A stretch of DNA of 64,000 nt from Shouchella rhizosphaerae (GCF_900142675.1 NZ_FRBS01000001.1:496001-560000), one strand, 5' to 3'; counted from the first letter of the stretch, positions 7,736 to 17,028 are shown. Translations and numbers: made by a program. The notes: generated by a model from the letters alone, not told the origin.

Positions 7736-8881
7736 ATGATGAAAAAAACAATCGTTCACTGTTTATTGGTCGGGTTCTTGTTTTTTTTCCAGAGTAGCGA
7801 GGTGCTTGCGAATGAACCTGCAACATTTCCTGTTTCTGGACAGGCCGCTATTTTGATGGAACAGTCTTCTGGCCGTGTTCTGTATAGCAAAAATGAACAT
7901 CAGCCTTTGAAAATCGCCAGTATTACAAAGATAATGACGGCCATCTTAGCGATTGAATCAGGCAAGCTAGACGAGACAGTAACCGTATCTAAACGTGCTG
8001 AGGGAACAGAAGGTTCCTCCCTGTATTTAGTGGCTGGTGAAAAATTAACGCTCCGCGACTTGGTGTATGGGCTTATGCTACGGAGCGGCAACGACGCAGC
8101 TATAGCGATTGCTGAACATGTTGGCGGCAGCGTCGAAGGCTTTGTATTTTTAATGAACGAAAAGGCAGAGGAAATTGGCATGTCTAATACGCTATTTCGC
8201 AATCCACACGGACTTGATACAGATGAGGACCACTTGTCGAGTGCGTACGACATGGCGCTTTTAACGCAATATGCGATGGGGAACGAAGAATACCGAGATA
8301 TTTCATCGACAAAAGACTACCGTTCAAAAGGCGATAAAGTCCGTGTATTTCATAATAAAAACCGCCTCCTTACCGAGAAGTACAGTTACTCAACCGGCGG
8401 GAAAACAGGTTATACGAAATTAGCAAAACGAACGCTTGTGTCTACCGCTTCCAAAGACGGGCTTGATTTAATTGCCGTTACGTTAAATGCCCCTGATGAC
8501 TGGGACGACCATATGCATATGTTTAACTGGGGCTTTGAGCATTACAGCCTTGAACGGCTCGTGTCAAAAGGGAAACTGAAAAGCAAAGTCGATCCATTTT
8601 ACGAAGGCAATTTGTATGTCCCGTATGATGTTGTGTATCCGCTAACGAGAGAAGAGAAAAGTCAGTTGCAGTCTGCTTTAACGCTGAAGAATCCCCCGAA
8701 AAGAGGAAAGTTTACTGACCAGGAGCTGCTTGAACCAATTGGAAAGTTAGCGTTTACGGTTGATGGCAAAACAATTGAATCAATCCCTCTTTATTATCAG
8801 GCTCAAGAAGAGGAGCACGTGTCTTTGTTTCAAAAGATTGGGCGGTTGCTAACATTCATCATTGGGGTGCGGCCTTTATGA
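7736..8881 (+). CDS. dacB: D-alanyl-D-alanine carboxypeptidase DacB (PBP5*)
   Basis: Serine DD-carboxypeptidase that trims D-Ala from peptidoglycan stem peptides and sets the cross-linking of the spore cortex. A signal peptide (about residues 1-25, ending SEVLA) precedes the S11 peptidase domain with the three penicillin-binding motifs: SITK with catalytic Ser62 and Lys65, SGN at 117-119 and KTG at 223-225. A C-terminal amphipathic/hydrophobic tail (ending RLLTFIIGVRPL) probably holds it to the membrane. It starts at ATG 7736 (ATG 7739 possible) after GGAGG, under a SigE-like promoter, and overlaps spmA by four bases, as in the B. subtilis dacB-spmA-spmB operon. Confidence 0.94.
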   Translation: MMKKTIVHCLLVGFLFFFQSSEVLANEPATFPVSGQAAILMEQSSGRVLYSKNEHQPLKIASITKIMTAILAIESGKLDETVTVSKRAEGTEGSSLYLVAGEKLTLRDLVYGLMLRSGNDAAIAIAEHVGGSVEGFVFLMNEKAEEIGMSNTLFRNPHGLDTDEDHLSSAYDMALLTQYAMGNEEYRDISSTKDYRSKGDKVRVFHNKNRLLTEKYSYSTGGKTGYTKLAKRTLVSTASKDGLDLIAVTLNAPDDWDDHMHMFNWGFEHYSLERLVSKGKLKSKVDPFYEGNLYVPYDVVYPLTREEKSQLQSALTLKNPPKRGKFTDQELLEPIGKLAFTVDGKTIESIPLYYQAQEEEHVSLFQKIGRLLTFIIGVRPL

Positions 8882-9477
8882 TTAACGTGATTTGGGCCGG
8901 TATGCTATTGATCGGTCTTATCTATGCAGGTGTGAACGGGACAATGGCAGAGGTGACAGAGAGCGTCTTCACCGGGGCGAAAGAAGCGGTAACGATATGC
9001 ATCGGCTTGATTAGCGTACTGACATTCTGGCTTGGGCTGATGAAAGTCGCAGAAGCGGCCGGGCTTCTCAAGGCATTGGCGAAAATGGTCCATCCCCTTG
9101 CAAGGCGTCTTTTTCCAGAAGTGCCAAAAGATCACCCAGCAATGGGTTATATATTGTCAAACATGACCGCTAATGTGTTTGGTCTTGGCAATGCGGCAAC
9201 ACCGATGGGCATCAAGGCGATGGAGGAGTTGAAACGGCTAAATGGCGGCAAAGAAGAGGCGAGCCGTTCTATGGTCACGTTGCTTGCGTTAAACACAGCA
9301 TGCTTAACGCTCGTGCCGACAACGGTCATTTCCATTCGTATGTCGTACGGTTCTGCGGCGCCTACAGATATTGTCAGCACGACGATTTTAGCTTCTGGCT
9401 GCGCCATGCTAGGGGCGATTTGCATTGACCGCCTTTTTTATATGCGCCGGGCGCGAAAGGAGCGTAAAAAGAAATGA
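8878..9477 (+). CDS. spmA: Spore maturation protein A (SpmA)
   Basis: A 199-residue polytopic membrane protein with a nucleoside-recognition/Gate domain, needed with SpmB for normal dehydration of the spore core. The conserved stretch NMTANVFGLGNAATPMGIKAM is diagnostic. About five hydrophobic helices are visible and the C-terminus is strongly basic (RRARKERKKK). The start overlaps the dacB stop and its stop overlaps the spmB start (ATGA), so the operon is translationally coupled. The transported substrate, if any, is not known. Confidence 0.95.
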   Translation: MINVIWAGMLLIGLIYAGVNGTMAEVTESVFTGAKEAVTICIGLISVLTFWLGLMKVAEAAGLLKALAKMVHPLARRLFPEVPKDHPAMGYILSNMTANVFGLGNAATPMGIKAMEELKRLNGGKEEASRSMVTLLALNTACLTLVPTTVISIRMSYGSAAPTDIVSTTILASGCAMLGAICIDRLFYMRRARKERKKK

Positions 9478-10004
9478 CCTATTTAACATCGCTTTCCGTG
9501 TGGCTCATCCCGTTGCTCATCGGTTTTGTCGTCGTGGTGGCTTCGTTTAAGCGCGTGCCGACGTATGAAACGTTTGTATCGGGTGCAAAAGAAGGGTTTA
9601 GCATGGCTGTTTCGATTATCCCTTATTTAGTCGGGATGCTCGTCGCGATTTATGTGTTTCGCGCTTCAGGGGCGATGGAGGCTCTTGTCGGCGCCATGGC
9701 CCCGGTACTAAGCTGGGTCGGCATTCCTGCCGATATTGTGCCGCTCGCGCTAATGCGTCCAATTTCTGGAACAGGTGCTCTTGGGTTAATGACTGATCTA
9801 ACTGCTGTCCATGGTCCCGACTCTTACATTGGCCGCTTAGCTGCTACGCTGCAAGGAAGCACAGATACAACGTTCTATATTTTAACGGTATATTTTGGTG
9901 CAGTCGGCATCAAGAAAATGGGCGATGCCCTCAAAGTCGGACTACTTGCTGACTTAGTCGGCATGATTGCTGCTGTTGTCGTCGTTAGCCTCGTCTTTGG
10001 GTAA
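9474..10004 (+). CDS. spmB: Spore maturation protein B (SpmB)
   Basis: A 176-residue polytopic membrane protein and partner of SpmA in spore core dehydration. It carries the same Gate-type domain, with the conserved PLALMRPISGTGALGLMTDL and STDTTFYILTVYFG segments. It is the last gene of the dacB operon and overlaps spmA by four bases. Confidence 0.95.
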   Translation: MTYLTSLSVWLIPLLIGFVVVVASFKRVPTYETFVSGAKEGFSMAVSIIPYLVGMLVAIYVFRASGAMEALVGAMAPVLSWVGIPADIVPLALMRPISGTGALGLMTDLTAVHGPDSYIGRLAATLQGSTDTTFYILTVYFGAVGIKKMGDALKVGLLADLVGMIAAVVVVSLVFG

Positions 10005-10032
10005 GCGAGGAGAAATACATGACAAGCAAAAG

Positions 10033-10066
10033 AGCGTGGCTGGCAAAAGCTGGACGCGTTTTTTTC
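10033..10066 (+). terminator. Weak terminator after spmB
   Basis: GCGT-x-GCT pairs with AGC-x3-ACGC and is followed by GTTTTTTT. The stem has internal mismatches, so efficiency is uncertain, but position and T-run fit the end of the dacB operon. Confidence 0.5.
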
Positions 10067-10132
10067 TATTGGGGAAATGTTATGTCATTTGTTTGATTTT
10101 TCGAGTCTGATTAAATCTCTACTTTCGCCTAC

Positions 10133-10161
10133 TTGTATCAGCTGCTTGAAGGCGGTATGAT
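10133..10161 (+). promoter_or_regulatory. SigA-type promoter of rluB
   Basis: TTGTAT, 17-base spacer, TATGAT, ending 18 bases before the rluB start codon. Confidence 0.6.
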
Positions 10162-10179
10162 GGCAAAGAGGTGAACACG

Positions 10180-10908
10180 ATGGAACGATTGCAAAAAGTT
10201 ATCGCCAAAGCAGGAGTGGCTTCGAGAAGAAAAGCAGAAGAATATATTGTTGAAGGTAGAGTGAAAGTAAACGGCGAAACGGTTACAGAATTAGGAACAA
10301 AAGTAAATCCAAGCAAAGACGCTGTTGAAGTGGACGGCGTTCCCCTTGATAAAGAAGAGCCTGTCTACCATTTGTTGTATAAACCGACTGGCGTCGTGTC
10401 AACATCAAATGACGAGAAAGGGCGGAAAGTCGTCACAGATTTTATTGAAAGCGAACAAAGAATTTATCCGATTGGCCGGTTGGATTATGACACATCTGGT
10501 TTGCTTCTGCTTACAAATGATGGAGAGTTTGCCCATCTGCTCATGCATCCCCGTTATAAAATTGAAAAAGAGTACATTGCCAAAGTGAAAGGAATCCCTG
10601 AACGAAAACGGATCAAAGAACTTGAAACCGGGATTGTCTTAGAAGATGGCAAGACTGCCCCGGCGAAAGCAAAAGTCCTGTCGATTGACAAGAAAAAGCA
10701 AACAGCAATTGTGCGGCTCATTATCCATGAAGGCAAAAACCGCCAAGTCCGCCGGATGTTTGAAGCAATTGGCCATCCTGTTGTAAAGTTAAAGCGCGAG
10801 CGCTACGGGTTTTTAACGCTTGGCCATTTACATCCAGGCGAATCAAGGCCGTTAAAGCCGATTGAAGTCAAACAATTAAAGGAACTGGCTGTCACGAAAC
10901 CGTCATAA
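10180..10908 (+). CDS. rluB: 23S rRNA pseudouridine synthase RluB
   Basis: Converts a uridine in the peptidyl-transferase region of 23S rRNA to pseudouridine (position 2605 in E. coli numbering for the family). An N-terminal S4 RNA-binding domain (about residues 1-60) is followed by the RsuA-family catalytic domain with the signature GRLDYDTSGLLLLTND, whose catalytic Asp is about residue 102, and the later EGKNRQVRRMFEAIGHPV motif. ATG 10180 is preferred over GTG 10171 because AAGAGGTG lies just ahead and homologues begin MERLQKVIA. The 242-residue length is standard. Its position just before resA is the B. subtilis arrangement. Confidence 0.95.
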   Translation: MERLQKVIAKAGVASRRKAEEYIVEGRVKVNGETVTELGTKVNPSKDAVEVDGVPLDKEEPVYHLLYKPTGVVSTSNDEKGRKVVTDFIESEQRIYPIGRLDYDTSGLLLLTNDGEFAHLLMHPRYKIEKEYIAKVKGIPERKRIKELETGIVLEDGKTAPAKAKVLSIDKKKQTAIVRLIIHEGKNRQVRRMFEAIGHPVVKLKRERYGFLTLGHLHPGESRPLKPIEVKQLKELAVTKPS

Positions 10909-10938
10909 AATTGCAGGCGGACAAAACGAAGAAAGCGC

Positions 10939-10961
10939 TATAATGTAAGAAAACGTTCACA
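10939..10961 (+). promoter_or_regulatory. resA -10 element with possible CcpA (cre) site
   Basis: A perfect TATAAT lies at 10939-10944 without a good -35, as expected for an activator-dependent (ResD-type) promoter. AGAAAACGTTCACA at 10948-10961 matches the cre consensus TGWAARCGYTWNCW at 12 of 14 positions and would overlap the transcription start. The cre assignment is inference. Confidence 0.5.
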
Positions 10962-10986
10962 TTTTCGCGAGAGGAGGGGACGTCGC

Positions 10987-11520
10987 TTGGGTAAAAGCAA
11001 AAAGAAAAGGAGCATTATCCGTTTTACGGTGTTATTTGCAATCGTGTGTGCAATTGGCTACACGATTTATGCGAATGCCGCCTCTGAACAGGGAGCAGTT
11101 AAAGTCGGAGAACCGGCGACCAACTTTGCGTTAGTCGATCTGGAACAGGAGCGGTTTGAGCTTGGCCAAAATCAAGGCAAAGGTGTATTCATTAACTTTT
11201 GGGGCACGTTCTGTGAGCCGTGCGAGCGGGAAATGCCTTACATTGAAAATGCATATGAGCAATACAAAGACGAAGTTGAAATGATTGCCGTCAATGTTGA
11301 TGAGGCGCCCCTAACGGTCCAGTCATTTATCAATCGCCATGGCCTTACTTTTCCAGTCGCCATTGATGAGCGCCGGGAAGTAACACGGGCGTATGGAATC
11401 GGCCCGCTTCCAGCTACAATTTTAGTGGACGAGCACGGCATTGTGCAAAAAGTACATACAGGCGCAATGACAGAGGAAATGGTCCACGAATTTTTCCAAA
11501 GCATTGTTCCTGACGCATAA
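10987..11520 (+). CDS. resA: Thiol-disulfide oxidoreductase ResA (cytochrome c maturation)
   Basis: Membrane-anchored thioredoxin-like protein that reduces the haem-binding cysteines of apocytochrome c outside the membrane. A basic start and one transmembrane anchor (about residues 9-30) precede the thioredoxin fold, with active site CEPC at residues 76-79. The residue before the first Cys is Phe (GTFCEPC) where B. subtilis ResA has Trp. A cis-Pro loop ([10 protein letters not shown]) is present. It starts with TTG at 10987 after GAGGAGGGG; the length of 177 residues fits. First gene of resABCDE. Confidence 0.94.
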
Positions 11521-11541
11521 GGGCATCTGGGGGGATTTGTC

Positions 11542-13176
11542 ATGAACGAACAGACGCACGTATGTGAGTGCGGACATAAAAACAGAGAAGGCACCGAGAT
11601 GTGCGCTGCATGTGGGAAGCCTCTGACGGAAAAAGCGCGCACAGAAGGCGTGAACATGCGCTACGAGGGGGCAGCGATCCGCTCAAAAAAGCGGAAAGTA
11701 ACGGTACTCGATCGGATTTGGGGTTTCTTTTCTTCCGTGAAAGTCGGCGTATGGATTATTGTTTTGCTGCTGCTTGCCTCGGGAGTCGGGACGATCTTGC
11801 CGCAAGAAAATTTAATTGGCGAAGACCCAGCAGTATTTTATGAACAAGAGTATGGCAGCTTAGGACTGCTTTATTACAATTTGGGCTTGCATGAACTGTA
11901 TAGTTCGTGGTGGTATATTGCTTTAATTGCCGCACTTGGCATCTCTATTATTGTTGCCAGCATTGACCGTGGCGTACCCTTGTATAAAGCGTTAAAGTCG
12001 CAACGGGTAACGCGCCATAAGCATTTTATGACTCGGCAGCGTTTATTTTCAAAGACAGAAATCGTGCCTTCAGAAGCGGAGCGAGCGATTTCTGAAGCGG
12101 CAGAAAGGTTAAAACGTAAACGCTACCGCATTCGCGTCGAGAATGGGAATGTACTTGCGGAAAAAAACCGCTTTGCCCGTTGGGGCCCGTACGTTAACCA
12201 TCTAGGCTTAATTTTGTTTCTGATCGGTTGTTTGCTTCGCTACATTCCGGGCATGTATGTAGATACGCAAATGTGGGTCCGTGAAGGAGAACAAAGCCCT
12301 ATACCAGAAACAGAAGGTTATTTTATCGAAAACCGTGGCTTTACGGTAGAGCTATACGACGAAAATGATGAGCGCTTCCAAGATGCGTTTGCATCAAGCA
12401 ATGCAGTCGTTCCGGAGACGTTTGAAACCGATGCCGTTCTTTATAAACGGCAAGAATCAGGAATTGTCGGAGAGAGCGGCGAGCTTGAACAGGTGCAAGA
12501 AAAGCAAATTCGTGTCAACGATCCGCTCAAATTTGATTCATTTTCCCTTTATCAAACGGATTACCGCTTAAATGAGTTGCATGAAATGACGTTTACATTG
12601 GAACATAAAGACACTGGCGATACATTTGGCGAATTAACCGTTCATTTGCTTAATCCTGAGAAATCTTATGACCTTGGCGACGGGTATTCCGTGGTGCTTG
12701 ATGAATATTTCCCTGATTTTTATATGAATAGTAATGATGAACCATCTACACGTTCAAGTGTGCCGAATAATCCGTTCTTTATTTTTACCATGTATACACC
12801 TGATACCCCAGATGGTGAAACAAGCATGGTCGGTATTCAACAAAATTTAGAACCGTTAGGGGAAAATGAATATAAAATGACATTTGTTGATGTCGATTTA
12901 GTCAATGTCAGCATTTTAACGGTCCGAAAAGACTTGACGATGCCACTTTTAATTGCTGGAGGGTCGATCTTTATTATTGGGCTCATTCAAGGGTCGTACT
13001 GGGCTCACAGGCGTGTGTGGCTGCAACAAGTTGGAGGGGAAGTTTGGATTGCTGGCCATACAAACCGGAACTGGCTGTCTTTTAAAAGGGAAATTGACGA
13101 TGCATTGGAAGGCAATGCGCTTATACCTCCTGTCGATCAAGAGGATGAAGCGGAGAGCCGCCCAGAAGGAGCATAA
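11542..13176 (+). CDS. resB: Cytochrome c biogenesis protein ResB
   Basis: A 544-residue membrane protein of the system II (Ccs/Res) haem-delivery complex; with ResC it carries haem out and attaches it to apocytochrome c. The N-terminus holds a small zinc-ribbon-like motif (CECGHKN...CAACGKP, Cys at about 9, 11, 22 and 25), also known in B. subtilis ResB. Membrane helices are near residues 65-85, 120-145 and 218-236, followed by a large extracytoplasmic domain (about 240-465) and a final helix (about 470-490). It starts at ATG 11542 after GGGGGA, 21 bases behind resA. Confidence 0.94.
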   Translation: MNEQTHVCECGHKNREGTEMCAACGKPLTEKARTEGVNMRYEGAAIRSKKRKVTVLDRIWGFFSSVKVGVWIIVLLLLASGVGTILPQENLIGEDPAVFYEQEYGSLGLLYYNLGLHELYSSWWYIALIAALGISIIVASIDRGVPLYKALKSQRVTRHKHFMTRQRLFSKTEIVPSEAERAISEAAERLKRKRYRIRVENGNVLAEKNRFARWGPYVNHLGLILFLIGCLLRYIPGMYVDTQMWVREGEQSPIPETEGYFIENRGFTVELYDENDERFQDAFASSNAVVPETFETDAVLYKRQESGIVGESGELEQVQEKQIRVNDPLKFDSFSLYQTDYRLNELHEMTFTLEHKDTGDTFGELTVHLLNPEKSYDLGDGYSVVLDEYFPDFYMNSNDEPSTRSSVPNNPFFIFTMYTPDTPDGETSMVGIQQNLEPLGENEYKMTFVDVDLVNVSILTVRKDLTMPLLIAGGSIFIIGLIQGSYWAHRRVWLQQVGGEVWIAGHTNRNWLSFKREIDDALEGNALIPPVDQEDEAESRPEGA

Positions 13177-13194
13177 TAGAAATAGGGGGACGTT

Positions 13195-14394
13195 ATGGTC
13201 AATCTTAGCTTTAATTTACTGCTGTTTGCTTTTTTTGCTTATTTAATAGCAACGGTATTTTTTGCGTTCTCCCTTCGAAAACGGAAAAAAGAAACCGAAT
13301 CAAGCAAAACAGCATCAAAAGAAAGCAGGCGAGGGTTCGTGTTTGCCTCTTTAGGCTTGCTTCTAGCTTTAGGCTATTTTATAACGCGCTGGTATGTAGC
13401 AGGCCATCCGCCTGTCAGCAATATGTTTGAGTATATGACTTTTCTCGGAATTGCAATGAGCTTGGCTTTTGTCATCCTTTATTTTATTTATCCGAGCAAG
13501 GCAGATGTGATTGGCTTTTTTGCGATGCCGACTGTAATGTTGTTGATTGTTTACGCGTCAACATTTGAAACGGCGATTTCTCCACTTGTGCCGTCATTGC
13601 AAATGCCGCTCATGCTAAAGCTTCACATTATAACAACTTCGATTGGACAAGGGTTATTAGCGATCGGCTTTGCTGCAGGGCTTGCTTATTTGATCCGCAC
13701 AATCGACTTGACGACGAAAAGTTGGAAGCCACGAGCACTGGAAGTCATCATGTACAGTATTCTTTGTTTTCTTGCCTATTCGAGCCTTTCCCATGGGTTT
13801 GCAGCAGCAGGATATGAAGTCGAATTTCAATATGTTAACGAAGAAGGCGTCGTTTCAGAACAGCCGATGGTGTACAATTTGCCAGCGATTGTCGGGCCTA
13901 ATGAATGGGAACTATTAACGGAGGGCGCGATGGAGCCATGGGTTTCAGTACCAGGCAATATCGAAGCGAGTGATTTGAATACATTGCTTTGGTCATTTGT
14001 TGCTGGTTTGGTGCTTTATTGGCTGCTGCGGTTGATTTTGCGCAAACGGCTCACAAAGGCAATCCAGCCGCTTTTGAAAAATATTAGCCCGCAAACAACG
14101 GATGAGTTAAGCCACCGCGCGATTGCAATTGGTTTTCCTGTTTTTGCTTTAGGCGGACTTGTGTTTGCGATGATTTGGGCGCAAATTGCGTGGTCACGTT
14201 TTTGGGGATGGGACCCGAAAGAAGTGTGGGCGCTTATTACGTTTTTATTTTATGCTGTTTATCTCCACTTACGCTTAAACAAAGGCTGGCATGGCGAAAA
14301 ATCGGCGTGGTTATGCGTTATCGGTTTTGCGATTATTATGTTTAACCTTGTATTTGTCAATTTGGTCATAGCGGGCCTTCATTCTTACGCTTAA
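13195..14394 (+). CDS. resC: Cytochrome c biogenesis protein ResC (CcsA family)
   Basis: A 399-residue integral membrane protein of the haem-handling superfamily and partner of ResB in extracytoplasmic haem ligation. About eight hydrophobic helices and the tryptophan-rich WWD-type loop FWGWDPKEVWALITFL (about residues 335-350) are visible, together with conserved His in KLHIITTSIGQG and HLRLNKGWHGEKSAW that may be haem ligands. It starts at ATG 13195 after AGGGGGACG, 18 bases after resB, and is followed by a strong terminator, so resABC can end here while resDE has its own promoter. Confidence 0.95.
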   Translation: MVNLSFNLLLFAFFAYLIATVFFAFSLRKRKKETESSKTASKESRRGFVFASLGLLLALGYFITRWYVAGHPPVSNMFEYMTFLGIAMSLAFVILYFIYPSKADVIGFFAMPTVMLLIVYASTFETAISPLVPSLQMPLMLKLHIITTSIGQGLLAIGFAAGLAYLIRTIDLTTKSWKPRALEVIMYSILCFLAYSSLSHGFAAAGYEVEFQYVNEEGVVSEQPMVYNLPAIVGPNEWELLTEGAMEPWVSVPGNIEASDLNTLLWSFVAGLVLYWLLRLILRKRLTKAIQPLLKNISPQTTDELSHRAIAIGFPVFALGGLVFAMIWAQIAWSRFWGWDPKEVWALITFLFYAVYLHLRLNKGWHGEKSAWLCVIGFAIIMFNLVFVNLVIAGLHSYA

Positions 14395-14399
14395 TTTTG

Positions 14400-14441
14400 G
14401 CGGAATTGTTACAGCCGGTGCTGGAACAATTCCGCATTTTT
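14400..14441 (+). terminator. Terminator after resC
   Basis: GCGGAATTGTT (14400-14410) pairs perfectly with AACAATTCCGC (14425-14435), followed by ATTTTTAG. The T-run is short but the stem is strong. Confidence 0.8.
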
Positions 14442-14473
14442 AGTCGTACGAATGGCAACTAAAATTTCTTCCG

Positions 14474-14482
14474 TGGTACACT
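14474..14482 (+). promoter_or_regulatory. Extended -10 of a resD promoter
   Basis: TGGTACACT (TGnTACACT) lies 37 bases before the resD start and after the resC terminator. No clear -35 is seen, which an extended -10 tolerates. Confidence 0.5.
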
Positions 14483-14518
14483 ACTAAGGAGAGCAGTATC
14501 GATAAGGAGGTTTCCCAA

Positions 14519-15235
14519 ATGGAATACAAGCCAACATTGCTTGTTGTTGATGATGAAGAGCGGATTCGCCGCCTATTGCGAATGTATTTAGAAAGGGAAG
14601 AGTACCAAATTGAAGAAGCAAGCAATGGCGAGGAGGCACTTGAACTCGCCCTTGCCAAAGAATATGACTTGATTTTGCTTGATGTGATGATGCCTGGGAT
14701 GGATGGCGTCGAGATGTGCCAAGAGCTCCGTAAGAAAAAAGCGACGCCTGTAATGATGTTGACGGCCAAGGGAGAAGAAGCAAACCGTGTGCAAGGGTTT
14801 GAAGTAGGAGCCGACGATTACATTGTCAAACCGTTCAGCCCCCGGGAAGTGGTGCTCCGTGTGAAAGCTTTGTTGCGCCGTGCATCTGCTACTAAGTTTT
14901 TGCAAACTGACACACAGACAAAAGATGTGCTCGTGTTTGGGCCACTCACGATTGACAATGATGCCCATCGAGTGACTGTTGACAAGACGGAAATTAGTTT
15001 GACGCCAAAAGAATATGAACTGCTCTTTTATTTGGCGCAATCACCAGATAAAGTGTTTTCTCGTGAACAGCTATTAAAGGATGTTTGGAACTATGAGTTT
15101 TTTGGCGACTTGCGAACAGTCGATACACATGTCAAACGGTTACGCGAAAAATTGAATCGCGTTTCTCCAGAAGTAGCAGCCATTATTTCAACCGTTTGGG
15201 GGGTTGGATACAAGTTTGAGGCGACGCGTGGGTGA
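14519..15235 (+). CDS. resD: Response regulator ResD
   Basis: OmpR-family response regulator of the ResD-ResE system, the global activator of aerobic and anaerobic respiration genes (cytochrome synthesis, nitrate/nitrite use in relatives). The receiver domain covers residues 1-120 with the acidic pocket D11-D12, phosphoacceptor Asp55 and Lys104; the winged-helix DNA-binding domain covers about 135-236 with TVWGVGYKFE. It starts at ATG 14519 after AAGGAGG. Its stop overlaps the resE start (TGATG). Confidence 0.94.
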   Translation: MEYKPTLLVVDDEERIRRLLRMYLEREEYQIEEASNGEEALELALAKEYDLILLDVMMPGMDGVEMCQELRKKKATPVMMLTAKGEEANRVQGFEVGADDYIVKPFSPREVVLRVKALLRRASATKFLQTDTQTKDVLVFGPLTIDNDAHRVTVDKTEISLTPKEYELLFYLAQSPDKVFSREQLLKDVWNYEFFGDLRTVDTHVKRLREKLNRVSPEVAAIISTVWGVGYKFEATRG

Positions 15236-17028
15236 TGCTGTGGCAAAGTGTAGTCGGGAAATTATGGTTTACCATCCTTTTGCTTGTCACAGCTGTATTG
15301 ACAATTCTAATGGTCCTGCTGCTTCGCTTTACAGAAGGAAATGCGATTGAGGAAGCTGAAAGCCGCTTAAACAGCTACGCAAATATGGCAAAAACGATGT
15401 ATGAAACCCATACGGATGAAACAAGCACATATGATTACTTGCAATCGTTAAGCAATGAATTCCAAATTAATATCACCATTATTAAAAATGGCGCAAAAGC
15501 GTGGAGTGCCCAAGGCAACCGTTCAGGCGAGATCAATGTTGCGACATTGCTGGAAGAGTGGTCGGTAGAAGGACTTGAAAAAGGCGAGCGGATTGTAACA
15601 GAGGCCAATTATCCTGCCAGTGGACAGGAGCAAGACCCGATTGAAATGATCGTTGTCGGTGTGCCGTTATCAGAAGATTATTTAACGAGCAGCGGCATCA
15701 TTTTATACCAACCACTGTCTGCCGTCGAGGAAGCAGCTGCAGAAACGCGACGGATTATCTATTTGTCAGCAGGCATTGCGTTAGTGTTGACGACTGTTTT
15801 TGCGTTTTTTTTGTCAAGTCGGATCACGGCACCGCTGCGAAAAATGCGGCAAGCGGCATTGGAAGTGGCACAAGGGCAGTTTCATACGAAAGTGCCGATC
15901 CTTACACAAGATGAGATTGGCCAGCTAGCGATTGCCTTTAACCGGATGCGCCGAGAGCTCAATCGCAACATTTCCGAGTTGAATCAAGAAAAAGAACAGC
16001 TTTCCCATATTCTCGCCTCAATGGCTGACGGCGTGATTACACTAGACCGACAAGGCAGAATCTTATTGACCAACCCCCAAGCAGAGGAAGTGTTAGCGCT
16101 GCTCTTCTATGAAGAGGGGCAAAAGCCAATAACGGGTGAACGGAAAACATTGCCAGTATCGTTAACACCTTTGTTTGAACAAGTCGTTTCAGCGGAGAAA
16201 GAAGAGCTGCAAGAACTGTCCGTTCAAGGGCGAAGTATGGCTGTGTTGATGGCGCCTCTCTATGCTGAAGAGCATGTCCGTGGTGCTGTAGCTGTTGTCC
16301 GTGATGTAACGGAAGAGCGCCGGCATGACAAATTGCGCAAAGATTTTATTGCCAACGTGTCGCATGAGCTCAGGACGCCAATCTCAATGTTGCAAGGCTA
16401 TAGCGAAGCCATGGTTGACGGGGTAACATCAAGTGATGAGGAACGAAAAGAAGTCGCGCAAATCATTTACGATGAATCGCTACGTATGGGCAGGCTCGTC
16501 AATGAGCTTCTCGATTTGGCACGTATGGAAGCAGGCTATATTGACTTGAATCTGGAAGAAGTGGATCTCGATTCTTATTTAGAACGGATTACCCGCAAGT
16601 TTGCAAGCTTTGCCCGCGAATATGACGTAACAGTCGAATTGGCCAAGCCAGGAAGAGGACAGATTGCTGTATTTGACCCTGACCGGATTGAGCAAGTTTT
16701 AACCAATTTAATTCATAATGCGATCAGGCATACAAACCCTGGTGGACTGATTACCGTTGTACATGAACAAGAAGAAGAACGTGACACATTTGCTGTAGTT
16801 GATACAGGGAGGGGCATTCCTGAAGAAGACCTTCCTTATGTGTTTGAACGTTTTTATAAAGCGGACAAAGCGCGGACAAGGCAGCATGGCGGAACAGGGC
16901 TGGGCCTTGCTATTGCGAAACATATTATTGACGCACACCAAGGGAAAATTACTGTCCATAGCCGCTTAGGAGAAGGGACAACATTTCATTTTACGTTGCC
17001 TAAACAGCAAGGCGATAAAGGGAAATGA
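15235..17028 (+). CDS. resE: Sensor histidine kinase ResE
   Basis: Membrane histidine kinase that phosphorylates ResD in response to oxygen limitation and redox state. It has a first transmembrane helix (about 10-30), an extracytoplasmic sensor (about 31-174), a second helix (about 175-195), a HAMP domain (about 196-250), a PAS domain (about 255-365), HisKA with SHELRTP at His377, and HATPase with N-box NLIHNAIRHT and G-boxes DTGRGIPE and GGTGLGLAI. ATG 15235 is chosen (MLWQSVVGKLWFTI aligns with known ResE starts); GTG 15232 is an alternative. In B. subtilis sigX-rsiX follow; here cobalamin transport genes do. Confidence 0.94.
   Translation: MLWQSVVGKLWFTILLLVTAVLTILMVLLLRFTEGNAIEEAESRLNSYANMAKTMYETHTDETSTYDYLQSLSNEFQINITIIKNGAKAWSAQGNRSGEINVATLLEEWSVEGLEKGERIVTEANYPASGQEQDPIEMIVVGVPLSEDYLTSSGIILYQPLSAVEEAAAETRRIIYLSAGIALVLTTVFAFFLSSRITAPLRKMRQAALEVAQGQFHTKVPILTQDEIGQLAIAFNRMRRELNRNISELNQEKEQLSHILASMADGVITLDRQGRILLTNPQAEEVLALLFYEEGQKPITGERKTLPVSLTPLFEQVVSAEKEELQELSVQGRSMAVLMAPLYAEEHVRGAVAVVRDVTEERRHDKLRKDFIANVSHELRTPISMLQGYSEAMVDGVTSSDEERKEVAQIIYDESLRMGRLVNELLDLARMEAGYIDLNLEEVDLDSYLERITRKFASFAREYDVTVELAKPGRGQIAVFDPDRIEQVLTNLIHNAIRHTNPGGLITVVHEQEEERDTFAVVDTGRGIPEEDLPYVFERFYKADKARTRQHGGTGLGLAIAKHIIDAHQGKITVHSRLGEGTTFHFTLPKQQGDKGK

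Noticed and set aside
10019-10096. 25-codon frame with a GAGGAG site right after spmB
   Set aside because: It runs through a terminator-like hairpin and T-run, and the peptide has no recognisable feature. Probably chance, though the ribosome site is good.
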